Source: Ophiocordyceps camponoti-saundersi (nom. inval.)
Taxonomy: Eukaryota > Ascomycota > Sordariomycetes > Hypocreales > Ophiocordycipitaceae
Assembly: GCA_003339415.1 (NCBI GenBank)
Contig: PDHQ01000439.1
Span: forward strand, 1-23,870
Length of the DNA stretch: 23,870 bases
Direction: 5' to 3'
A program made the position numbers and the translations under genes. The stretch's first letter is position 1; each line of letters opens with the position of its first letter. Positions 9,200-18,795 of this stretch are shown piece by piece. The notes below the pieces were generated by a model. It did not search any database and was not told where the DNA came from. It saw nothing but the letters and a program-made list of their open reading frames with translations.

Positions 9200-10426
9200 T
9201 AAAAGTTTTTTAATTCGAAGAAACGGATATACCTAATAAAAAAAAACTCGGTTCCGCTAAATATTTAATAATTATAAGTATTATAAGTAAAAGTAAGTTA
9301 TTAGAATATACTTAAGGAGTGCCCTAAGGTAGAAAATTAGAAAATAATATTAGATATAGATATAAGTTTATTATAAGGTTTACTTAGTTTATTAGAAAGT
9401 TTACTATATTATTTATTTTATCCTTTTCCCCTAATAAGTTAAACTAGTTTAATAATTATATACTTAGCACTAATATAAAAGAGTATTACTAAACTAGAGG
9501 GTAAGCGTTATATTATAATAGCGTTAATTTTATTATTAGAGCTTAAGCTATTTACTAAATACCCGAAAGATATCTTAGCTAAAAAGTACCTTAATTAATA
9601 TAATATTAATATAATACTATTAGGTATCTAAGGAGAGACGTATAATATTATCGTTAAGGAAATCTTCTTTTTAGGTCTTTATAATAAGGCTACTAACTAA
9701 TATAATAAGTTAGATAACGAAGATCGTACCTAGTCTAAATTAGTAACTTTATTTATAAATAAGTTTAAGGAGGTAAACTTAGTTATAAAGAGTACTTTTA
9801 TTATAGAGGCGTATAAGTTTAATTATAAAAAAGGAGAATTATTAGCTAATTATATAAAATAAGCGGAGGCTCTTTATACCTAAGTAAAATTAGAAACTTA
9901 ACGGATTTTACTTACTAACTTTTTAAATTAGATAACTAAAGATACCGAGAAAGATAAATAATATAAGCGAGCTATTATTAAGCGTTTTTATATTAATAGT
10001 AAGTAGAAATTATTAATAGCGACGGTAAGCCTAATATAGTTTAATATTCGACTTATTATATATAACTTACGCGATATAATATCTAAAAAAATTAAGAAAA
10101 ATACCGATAAAGTGCTAGCTATAAAGATAGATCCGTAAAGAGTAATAGCTAAGTAGTAGGAGACGATAACTAAGATAGCTAAATTAATAAAATAATCTAA
10201 TATTATAGTAGTAAGTAAGTTAAGTAAATACTTATAAAACTTAGGAGGCTATCTTACTAGCGGATATTTAAGTATATAAGGTATATTTAAATAGACTAAT
10301 ACCTAAGTATAGAATTAGGGATATCTATTATAGAATTCTTCGAATATATTATAATAGTAACTCCGAGCCCCTAAATTACTAAATATAAGACTTAGATACT
10401 AACCTCCTAACCCGGATTTATAGTAA

Positions 10427-10468
10427 TATTTTAAATATAGCGAATAAGGCTATATAAGCTATAATTAT
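10427..10468 (+). other. CCHC zinc knuckle ghost in gag
   Basis: Fourteen codons in the gag frame have the exact spacing C-X2-C-X4-H-X4-C, but all four ligand codons are now TAT: 10427, 10436, 10451 and 10466. TGT to TAT and CAT to TAT are the expected RIP changes. Between them are TTT AAA, AGC GAA TAA GGC, and ATA AGC TAT AAT, fitting the usual Phe-Lys and Gly spacer residues of retroelement nucleocapsids. Confidence 0.85.
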
Positions 10469-11470
10469 CTATCTATAGCTCCGTTTAATAAAGAAGCGTT
10501 TTAGTAGCGGAAAGCTTATTAGGAAACTTACGCGGAGGAGATAAAAGAATAGAGATATTAATAACTATATTAAGGTACTAGCCTTAAACTATTAGTAAAG
10601 AATTTAATAGTTATTAGTTTAGATATAAGTATTCGATTACTAATAAGATATATAACTAAGATATTATTAGTACTACCTATAATAAAAAGTTTAGATAGAA
10701 AAGCTTTAGATCTTATTACGCCCGATATTAATTCTATATAGGGATAAACTTATACCGCTTAGAAACCTAATATTTAAACCTCTCGTTAGAAAGAAAAGAT
10801 AGTGCCGATTTCTTAGCTTACGCGAGGCCGCGTAACTAAACCGCGCCCTAGAGTAGAATTTAACTTAGATAACTTAGATAAACTATAATAAGATAAATTA
10901 AAGTAAGAAATTCGTCGCTAATCGGTTATATTAAGTACGGAACCTAATAATAACGCTAAGGAAAGCCTAGCTCTAAGAGATATACTAATTTTAATTATTC
11001 CTAAGCTTATCTTAAGATTAACTACTCGGTTATTACCCTTAGAAGTAGAAGTTTAAACTTACCCTTAAGAGCTTAAGCTAGCTAAAAAATAATATAAGTT
11101 AGAGAAAATTCGAGCTATAGAAGAATATAATATTCCGCTATTTAAATTAGAAAATAAGTTAAAAAATACCCCGGTAATATTAAGTATCTTTTAATTACTT
11201 TAAGTTATATTATCGATTCGTACGTAACTTAATAGATTAATATAATATTAGAAGAAAATTAAGTCCCCGAAAAGTAAGAAAGTTATTATAAATCTTATTT
11301 AATTATTCGAATTATAAAACTTACTAGTAAATATTCTATCTTATAATACGCTTAATTAGGTAATTTAGAGAGATATTATAGCGCTAGCTAAAGCTATTTT
11401 ATCGATATTAAGGTATATCGAAGGCTACGTTAAAAATTATTAGTATATTATTATTATATTAAATAGAGGC

Positions 11471-11770
11471 TTTATAGTCGATTTAGTTAATAAGGCCTTT
11501 ATAGCTAATAACGCCCTCTTCGTAATCTAGTTACCCTAACTAAGTATAGTTAAAATAGTAAATAATAAACTCGCGATTATTAAAAAAGTTACTTACTTTC
11601 GGGTAATTATAGTAGGAATCCTAGCTAATATAAAAATATATATATTAGAAGATTACAATAATTAAGATATTCTATTAAGCCGCGTATAGCTAAGATATAT
11701 TAAGGCCGTAAAATACTACGTAAAGGAATAGCTAGAGATTACTAGCTTAAAAAGTATTACTTAGATTATT
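11471..11770 (+). other. Retropepsin-like protease domain ghost
   Basis: In the gag frame, IVD with an intact Asp codon at 11477 is followed by TTA (TCA before RIP, Ser), resembling the active-site D-S motif. About 65 codons further on comes DILLSRVWL (about 11669-11695), matching the conserved C-terminal I-L-G-R-x-W-L signature of retroviral-type proteases. The residue after Asp-Ser reads Val rather than Gly, so the motif is not perfect. Position between the zinc knuckle and RT also fits. Confidence 0.65.
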
Positions 11771-12799
11771 TTAATTTTCCTAGTACTTAATTTATTTAAG
11801 CTAGATAAAAAGACGCCGTAAGCCTTTAAATATCTAAAAGCGGTTACTAATAATAAAGATAAGATTATATTTATTAAAGATAATAAGCTTATTTTAGAAA
11901 AGGTTAAGGATATTTTATCCGCTATTACTAAATAATTAGCCTCTTAGGTAAAGTAAGACTTTTTAAAAAACTAAAAGCTACCTCCCGTAAAGGCTAAATA
12001 GCGGGGTAGCTAAAGATAATATAAAAAAAAATAGATAAAGTATTATAGCCTTAGATTTAGCGAAAGCTAGTAATATCTATTAGTAAGTAGGTAAAAGTAA
12101 TATTACTTAAGTTTATATAGAAGAAAATATATAAGGTAATAGGTCTTAAATAGATAACGGAGAAACCGGAGTTAACGAATAAATAGTTACTTAAGTATTT
12201 AAGATAGCTTAGAGGAGTAGAAAAATTACTAGAAATAGAATTAGCTAACCTAAAAGAAAATAAAATAGCTAGGAATAAGAGTAATATAGAAGAGGTAATC
12301 CGTAACTACGATAAGCTAGATATAATAGACTTTCTAAAATATCCCCGATATTAGATAAACTAGGAGAAAATAAGTAATAAGGATAATACTAATTATATAT
12401 TATATTTCGGATAAGTAAGTATTATAATAATAAGTACTTTAAGACTTATATTTTATAAAGGTATTACCTTAAACTTAGTTATTTATCCTTTATTAAATAC
12501 CCTAATTAGGGAAATCGATACGTAGTTTAAATAAAGCCTTATTACGCTAGGAGATTACGTTTAAATAGAAAAATAGAGAGAGAGGGTTATAAGATTATAT
12601 TTTACTTATAAGGATTACTTTATTTCTACTTTTAAGGAGATTTAGCTTATATAACTAATTACTTATTAAATTAAATTAAAAAAGGAAATAATGCTAGCTA
12701 TATTTAAATAAATAAGGTATAATAAGCCTAAATAGATTTTTATAAGTAAGGTATTCCTAATAATAAAAGAAGTAAATATTATTTAACTTATCGGCGATA

Positions 12800-13330
12800 A
12801 TATAAAATAGGTAGCTAAAACTTTATTCGTTAAGAAGTACTTACTAAACCTAGCGGCTTAGAGAATAGTTTACGATTACTGCGATATTAATAAAAATACG
12901 GTAAAACTAAGATATCCGTATTATAACCTAAAAGTCGATTTAAACTAAGTATATATTAAATAACTAATAGTTTTCTCTTAGCTAGATATATCTAATAAGT
13001 TCTAGTTAATCCTAATATAGCCGGAGGATATATATAAGATAGGCTTTACCGCCCCTAATAATATATAAGAATATATTAATATACCGTAAGGATTAATAGG
13101 CGCCCCCTTTATATATATAAGGTATAGGGATATCGCTTTTAGTAGATTAATATTAGTAAATAAGGTTAAATACTAAATATTACTAAGTTTTATTATAAAA
13201 TACTTAATATTAATATTTATTTATATTAACGATTATAACCTTAGTAGCGAAACCTTTAATAGATATTTCGATTTCCTTCGATATTAGTACTTCCCTAAAA
13301 TAATATAGGCGCTAATTAGTCTCGCGGGTA
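12800..13330 (+). other. Reverse transcriptase domain ghost
   Basis: Motifs appear in order: VYDYCDINKNTVKLRYPYY (about 12868-12924; RT motif with the R/DYR-LN pattern), FS-stop-LDISNKF with the first catalytic Asp codon intact at 12985, GFTAPNN (about 13042-13062), IP-stop-GLIGAPF (13081-13110, the conserved PxGLxxAP box) and YIND at 13222-13233. The last is the YxDD box with its first Asp (GAC) changed to Asn (AAC). That GAC followed a T, so the change has the TpG-to-TpA signature of RIP. Polymerase activity would be lost. Confidence 0.85.
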
Positions 13331-13734
13331 AAAAAACGAAGCTATTTAATAATATAGCTAAATTAGTTAGGTTTAAATTAGAAGTAAGGCGATTTTATCT
13401 AAGAACTAAGTATCGGCAGAGATTTATATAGTTAGGAGATTATTTCTAATAATATCCCCCTTAATCTTAGGAAAAAGTTTAAATAGTACTATAGCTAACC
13501 CTATTCCTTTATCGTTTTATATTAGGGAGAGCAGATAGGGCTAAACTTATTAAGGAAGCGTTTTTTAAAGAAGTAAATAAAGTAACTTTATTAGGACGCT
13601 AATTTATATAATTAAAGGTACGATATTAAGACGAACTAGTTTAAACGCTAGAGGCGGTAGAAGCTTTATAATTCTTATACTAAGCTATTTAGAATAATAT
13701 AATATTCGGAGTACGAATAAATATATAATTTTAC

Positions 13735-14150
13735 CTAGTAATAAATATATCCGATATTAGGACCGGGGCTATTCTCTATTAACTTAATAACTATCCTAAT
13801 AAAATATTTATTAAAAACTCTAACTTCTAAGATATAAAAATTATTATATAAATATCGTTTTAGCTAAGTAATTTAGAATAGCGATACTTTATACTTAAAA
13901 AAGAAATATTAGCTATTATTTACGCGATTAAGGAATACTAGTAGATAGTAAATATATCCCTATATCCCTTTAAGATTTATATAGATTATAAAAATATTAT
14001 TAACTTAATAATAAATATAGCGGAAACGTATAATAAAGTTATAAGGTAAATCGATATTCTTTAAGAACGGGATATTAAATATATTTACCGCTTAAATATA
14101 ATAAAGATTATTAGAATCGTAAATAGTATATTTAGATTATATAATATTTT
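13735..14150 (+). other. RNase H domain ghost
   Basis: Frame mod 3 = 1 gives SDIRTGAILY (13750-13779), then SNLEQRYF-like and KKEILAIIYAIKEY (about 13870-13940), the conserved signature of Ty3/gypsy RNase H with its Glu intact, and YIDYKNI (about 13978-13998), matching the TDHKxL motif with His now Tyr. This domain would have degraded the RNA strand during reverse transcription. Confidence 0.8.
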
Positions 14151-14484
14151 AAAAAGTAATACTTTAAATATAAAAGGCTATATTATATTAGCGCTAGATA
14201 TTATTAAGGCTACTTAACTCCTATTAGGTAAACCGCTAGTAAGTAGAGAGGTATCTTACCTCCGGGCGGCTATATCCCCTTAGCTAGGAGACCTATAATA
14301 TACGGAAATCGTGCTCTTTCTTATTAATAGAATATAAGTATTATTAAACGATAAATATCGCTATATCTAAAAATTAGCTATTAGATATTAAGTCTAAAAT
14401 AAAATCTTATATTATATTAAATTAAATAAATAGTAAGCTAAGTATTATTTATAGTTAAATATCTAATTAAAGTTATAAAATACT

Positions 14485-14601
14485 TATAATATATTAGGCT
14501 ATTTCTCTAAGGAAAAGACTCTAGCGAATTTAAGAGGAATCTTATAATAGCTAACTCGTCGATTAGATATTACCTATTATTATATATCCTATATAATTTA
14601 C
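14485..14601 (+). other. Integrase HHCC zinc finger ghost
   Basis: Codons at 14485, 14500, 14590 and 14599 stand at the spacing H-X4-H-X29-C-X2-C, all now TAT or TAC. CAY to TAY and TGY to TAY are RIP changes. The context NILG between the His positions and a Gln-type codon right after the last Cys match the H2C2 finger of retroviral-type integrases. Confidence 0.85.
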
Positions 14602-14673
14602 TAGCAAACCGTATTATACTTACTTAAGTTAAAATATAAATAAATTATAATATATAAGCTATAGGAAATAGTA

Positions 14674-15180
14674 ATAATTAACTTCCTAAAATTTATTACG
14701 CCTATTAGTACTTATAGATATTAATATATTCTAATAGCTATAAATTATATAACGCGTTTCCTATTAACTTAAATATATGAAAATATAACTAGCCCGGAGG
14801 TAGTAGATATATAGTAATATTACTAAAGTTTAGTATTTAGCTAGCCTAAAGCTATTTACTTAGATAACGGATACTATTTCGCTAATATTATTATAAAAGA
14901 TATAGCTAAGTAATATAAGGTTAAATAGAAGTTCGGCTTAGTCTTATATTTTTAGAGTATTAGACTAGCGGAGAGGTATATCCGATTAGTAAAAGACTAA
15001 CTGCGAAAATAGAGTTTTAAGCGGTCCGGTATCTCCTTAGAAGTATAGAACGAAGCGTTACTTTAGATTACTAATATACTAAATTCTCGAAAAGTTAAGA
15101 CTTTAGGGGTAACTCTAATAAAGGCTATATTAGGATTTAACCCTATAGTTATATACTAAAATAAAAATATACTTAAAGTT
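14674..15180 (+). other. Integrase catalytic core ghost (D,D-35-E)
   Basis: The first acidic residue is AAC (Asn) at 14680, from GAC after a T. The second is GAT (Asp) at 14863 in LDNGYYF. The Glu is GAG at 14971 in LAERYIRLVKD. The second and third are exactly 36 codons apart, giving D-X35-E, and the first and second are 61 codons apart. ITPISTYRY (about 14695-14721) and GISLEVQNEALL-like sequence further on support the call. Loss of the first Asp would abolish integration. Confidence 0.88.
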
Positions 15181-15720
15181 AAATAATCTAATTTTAACTA
15201 TTTTAACTAGGATAATTAGATAGTTTACGATTTAGTATTAGCTATAGTAGAAGAAAAGGATATAATCCGGGATATTTTAGCTAACTTTAATATAACTAAA
15301 TATAATACTAAGCTACGATATACCTTATAAGTTAGTAACTTTATATAGGAAAGGTAAGATAAAGTAAATACGTTATATAGGAAGTTCGTAACTACGTAGG
15401 ATAACCTATCTATTATTATTAAGGTTATTTTATCTATTACGTATCTAATCCGCAGCGTTATTAGCCGTTAAGTTTTGCGAAAGCTTTACGTAGATAATCT
15501 TAAACTATTTATACTACGTAAGGCATATTTAATACCCCTATAGCGGGTAATATAAGATATAGCTACCCGATAAGGCTATAAGCTAAGTAAAGGAACGGAT
15601 AAGCTTTAAGGTAAAAACCCTTACACTTATAAGAACTTACTATTATAAGAAATTAGGGGTAAGGAACGCGTAGGGTTAAGTAGGAATAGACTAAAAATAA
15701 TAACTTACTACGGTAAATAT

Positions 15721-16329
15721 TAAGTTATTACGGTAAATTATTAATAGCTATTAGCTAGCTAAGGGGCTAAGGATCGCTAACGGTTATTTATATTTATTTT
15801 GCTTATTATTTTTCTTTTTTATTTTCTATTTTTTTATACTATACCTCGTATACCTTTAACCTCGCATACCTTCGCAGGTTTTATGCACTCGATTATAATT
15901 ATATCTTTATATACCTTATTTTCTTTTAACTATTCTCTTAACCTATCTTTTCTTCTTACTTATATATATTTCTTCTAACTTATCGGACGTTAGTTTATAT
16001 ACGACCTCTTCTTCTTACTTATATATACCTTTTCTAACTTATCGGTATATACGATTTTATATCCCTTTTCTCTTTCTTTATCTTACCGAGTATTAACGCT
16101 ATTATTTTTTATCGTGCGCTCCTTTTCCTTATTTCTTTTTATTATATACTATAATCTATTATCGCGTATTTTCTTCTTCTTATTATATACTTATTTTTCT
16201 TATATTTTCTTCTTTTTATTATATACTCGTTTCTCTTATCGTATACTTATTTTCTTATTATATACTACCGTCTTTATATATATTATACCCTTATATATTA
16301 TCCGTCTCCTATTTCCTACGGTTATCCCT
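15721..16329. other. Pyrimidine-rich spacer with irregular direct repeats
   Basis: The + strand is mostly C and T, unlike the rest of the element. A 36-bp unit at 15951-15986 recurs at 16010-16045. The 11-mer TATTATATACT occurs at 16140, 16181, 16217 and 16256 with TTCTTCTT tracts between. About 15800-15890 keeps at least five CpA/TpG sites, the densest surviving group in the window. Fungal promoters often have CT-rich stretches, so this could have been an internal promoter for the third ORF; that is inference. An open stretch at 16114-16335 from a GTG is just the hydrophobic reading of this tract. Confidence 0.6.
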
Positions 16330-18593
16330 ATATAAGTATACGAGATTATAGATTACCTAATAGAAGAAAAAATTAACTTTAAGAAGAACTCTATTATTTA
16401 TAAATAGTATAAAATTATATAATAAGAATTTAAACGATACTAAGAAATATTCTATAAGTAAATAAGGGAAAATTAGAAGTTTAAAATTTCTAAAAACTTA
16501 AAAATCTTTTCTATTATAAGTATTTTATATAGCTACGTCTTAGCTAAATAAGCAGCTAAAGGAGACTAAGTAGCTTAGTGCCTTACTAAGGTTATATAGG
16601 ATAAATTAGCACTCTTAACGGTTATAGTAAATATTTAGAAATTCTAGGTTCTAAAATAGGATATTATAATAAATATATTACCGAAAAATTAGCTTATAAA
16701 GCTAGATAAGCTTTAGAGGTTATATAAGACGGCGTATAATTTCGCTAATACTAAAGTTAAGAGGGGTAAAGATAGTAAATTTCCTCTAATAATAGAGATT
16801 ATTATAGTAATAAAGGATATATAGAAATAAATCCTATTTATTACTAGCGGATCTTTCTCTAAAATAGCTTAGCGTTTATATAATTATATAATCGTTAATA
16901 TTAAGTAATTAATTTAAGATAAGCTTAAGGGCTAAGAAGATATAGATATATTAGGAGCCGCCTTATCTAAACTAATATTTAAAAGAAATAGCTATAATTA
17001 GTAATAAGTAGTTACTATACTTAGCTCTAAGGCGGGAGCTTAGAATACTAAGAAAGTATTTAAGTTTAAAGTTAATTAGAACGTATAATATATAATCGAA
17101 AAGAGAGCTACTTAGCTTATACCGCTAATTTCTATCGTAGAACTAATAATTAAACTAATAAATAAATAAGAAGAAGATAAATTAGATAGTTATATTTTAG
17201 TCTCCGTAAATAGAATTAGTAATAAGGATAAATAGCGTTTATTAATAGATAATATACTTATAAAAACGCTAATAAAAACGCTAATAAAATTAGCTAAGCC
17301 GATAACCCTAAGTTCTACTAAGGCGATATCTATTCCGATAAGCTAACTAATTTAAATAACCCCGTTAGGTAGCTTTTAAATAACCCCGTTAGGCTTATTA
17401 TAGAAATCTATTAGATAAGGATAGATAAAGATAACCCCTGCCTCTAGTTTTATCGCCTAGGTTCTAATAAAGAAAGTCGTTACGACCCCTGCCTCTAGTC
17501 TAATAAAGAAAGTTATTACGACCCCTACCTCTAATTCTACTACCTAGGTTCTAATAACTATTACCTCCGAGGCTACTACCTCTAATATAATAACTCTAAG
17601 AAAGATAATTACTTTATAGATATCTATTCTTATAGAAATAGCTATTTTATAAACCCCTATATTAGTAGCGATAATCCCGCCTATGCCCGAGTAGCCCTAA
17701 GCCGCTTAGATTATTTATATAGTAACTATAAACTTAAATATTTATAAAAAAGAGACGTGGACTATATTAATAACTAAGTAGTAAGCTAAGATAGAAGTAC
17801 TAGCGAATATAATAAGCGCTAAGATAAAAACGCTTATAACTATTATAAATAAGTAGAAAGTTAGATAACTAACTAAGTAATAAACTATAATAAATAAATA
17901 AAGAGATTAATAAATAACTAAGATAAAAAAAATTATCCGCTATAAATATACGGAATTTTAATTAGCGATAAAAATAAAGTAAAGTATTAGATAAATAGTA
18001 TTTATAAAAAAGAATAAAAAGATAATCTTTATAGTTCGTAATAAATTAATAAGGATACTTAATTAGATATCGATCTAATTAAAAAAACCCTTAATAAACG
18101 TAACCGATATTACTTAGTTATAAGGGGCTATTAAGGAAATATTATAGGATATTTTTTAGTTAATATTAATCTAGGAGGTTATTAAAAAAGTAATATATAA
18201 TATTTTTTAATTTACGTTAATTCGAGATACTATCTAAACCCCTCTAAGTATAGTTATTAAGTTAATATTACGCTAGGTAATAGAAATATCTTTCGAAGAG
18301 TTCGATAGATAGACGATATCGGACTTATCTATATAATATTCTAGCTAGATAATTAAGTTAAAAAGACCTATTACCGCTACCTAGTTAGGCGATAAAGTAA
18401 TTAAAAAGGCGAAGCTATCGGAAAAATAAGAAGAAAGGTCTCTTACTAAGTTAAGTAAGTTAACGGAAATTAGGGGTATACCGCCCTAATCTAGGACCGG
18501 GCTATTTTCTAAGCTATTTAAGGAGGGTTATAATAGAGAGGTTTAGACGGAGAAGGTAGTCGTAGGCGACTATAATAAAGATACCCCCTACTT
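16330..18593 (+). pseudogene. Third ORF ghost of the retrotransposon, unknown function
   Basis: A single frame (position mod 3 = 1) reads as protein from about 16342 up to the 3' LTR, some 750 codons, with TAA/TAG as former Gln/Trp. The N-terminal third is mixed and helical-looking (EIIDYLIEEKINFKKNS at 16342-16392). The middle (17250-17700) is rich in Thr, Pro, Ser and Ile with tandem repeats whose periods are all multiples of three: 12 bp near 17270, 24 bp at 17351/17375, 36 bp at 17464/17500. Then comes a Lys/Ala-rich, coiled-coil-like part (17780-18010) and an acidic/basic C-terminus. I see no clear membrane segment or signal peptide, so an envelope protein is not supported. It could be a captured host gene or an element-specific protein. 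I recognise no family. Confidence 0.6.
17351..17534 (+). repeat. In-frame tandem repeats in the third ORF
   Basis: A 19-bp identical block at 17351-17369 and 17375-17393 (period 24). ACCCCT-GCCTCTA blocks start at 17434, 17485 and 17521 (distances 51 and 36), and a 35-bp unit at 17464-17498 recurs at 17500-17534. Every period is divisible by three, giving repeated Thr-Pro-Ala/Thr-Ser peptides, which supports former coding capacity. Confidence 0.8.
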
Positions 18594-18790
18594 TATTAGA
18601 TAGGCGTTAGAGGATAGGGTATAAGGAGATAAGGAATAGGAGGAAAAAGGGAGGAACTTAGAGGAATTATTATTATTATTAGACTTACTATAAGACTAAT
18701 ATAAAAGGGATCACGACTACTAATACCCTAACGTATAACCTTAAATAATCTAATCTAATCTTATAATTTAAGACCGATTAAGGAATTTTA
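18594..18790 (+). repeat. 3' LTR (197 bp)
   Basis: Pairs with 8596-8792, same length, TATA box at 18700-18707. It begins TATTAGATAGG, the RIP-mutated form of the left copy's TGTTAGACAGG. No polypurine tract abuts it: the bases just upstream are ACCCCCTACTT, and the nearest purine-rich DNA is 18511-18560, which is odd for an LTR element. Confidence 0.95.
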
Positions 18791-18795
18791 AAATC
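18791..18795. repeat. Target-site duplication AAATC, right copy
   Basis: Exact copy of 8591-8595, directly after the LTR end. Confidence 0.9.

Larger units (their letters stand above)
9200..12060 (+). pseudogene. gag: gag-protease ORF ghost of the Ty3/gypsy element
   Basis: One frame (position mod 3 = 2) reads through the whole span when TAA/TAG are taken as Gln/Trp. About 9480-10080 has capsid-like character: helical, with charged residues, including IEAYKFNYKKGELLANYIK at 9803-9859, similar in style to the helical part of Ty3/gypsy Gag. A CCHC knuckle follows at 10427-10468, then a charged linker, then a retropepsin-like domain at about 11470-11770. The start is uncertain because no ATG survives; 9200 marks where the frame first looks coding. 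The reading ends near 12050, where the -1 frame takes over. Gag would form the particle and protease would cleave the polyprotein. Confidence 0.75.
12061..15720 (+). pseudogene. pol: pol ORF ghost: RT, RNase H, integrase
   Basis: A frame shifted -1 relative to gag (position mod 3 = 1) reads for about 1,220 codons. Domain order: linker (12061-12500), reverse transcriptase (about 12800-13330), RNase H (about 13735-14150), HHCC finger (14485-14601), integrase core (about 14674-15180) and a C-terminal tail to about 15720. I see no chromodomain. The -1 relation could reflect programmed frameshifting, as in many gypsy elements, or a later indel. Catalytic residues are partly lost (see the domain entries). 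The protein would have copied the RNA genome and inserted the cDNA. Confidence 0.85.
8596..18790 (+). mobile_element. Full-length Ty3/gypsy LTR retrotransposon, RIP-inactivated, with an extra third ORF
   Basis: 10,195 bp bounded by two 197-bp LTRs and the duplication AAATC. Order: LTR, primer-binding site remnant (8793 on), leader, gag with CCHC knuckle, protease, then RT, RNase H and integrase in the -1 frame, a pyrimidine-rich spacer, a third ghost ORF, LTR. RT before integrase places it in Ty3/gypsy rather than Ty1/copia. It is long for a fungal gypsy element because of about 2.8 kb between integrase and the 3' LTR. GC is higher than in the flanks, yet CpA/TpG are equally exhausted. It is nested inside another element's ORF ghost, so it is the younger insertion. 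Confidence 0.95.

Noticed and set aside
16114..16335. Open reading frame of 73 codons starting at GTG, rich in Phe, Leu and Tyr
   Set aside because: It is open only because the tract is nearly all pyrimidine on this strand; its FFFLLYT-like repeats follow the DNA repeats. It has no ATG and no supporting context.
16330..18593. Envelope-like gene in the third ORF
   Set aside because: No signal peptide, membrane anchor or cleavage-site pattern in the ghost reading; the middle is Thr/Pro/Ser-rich repeats instead.
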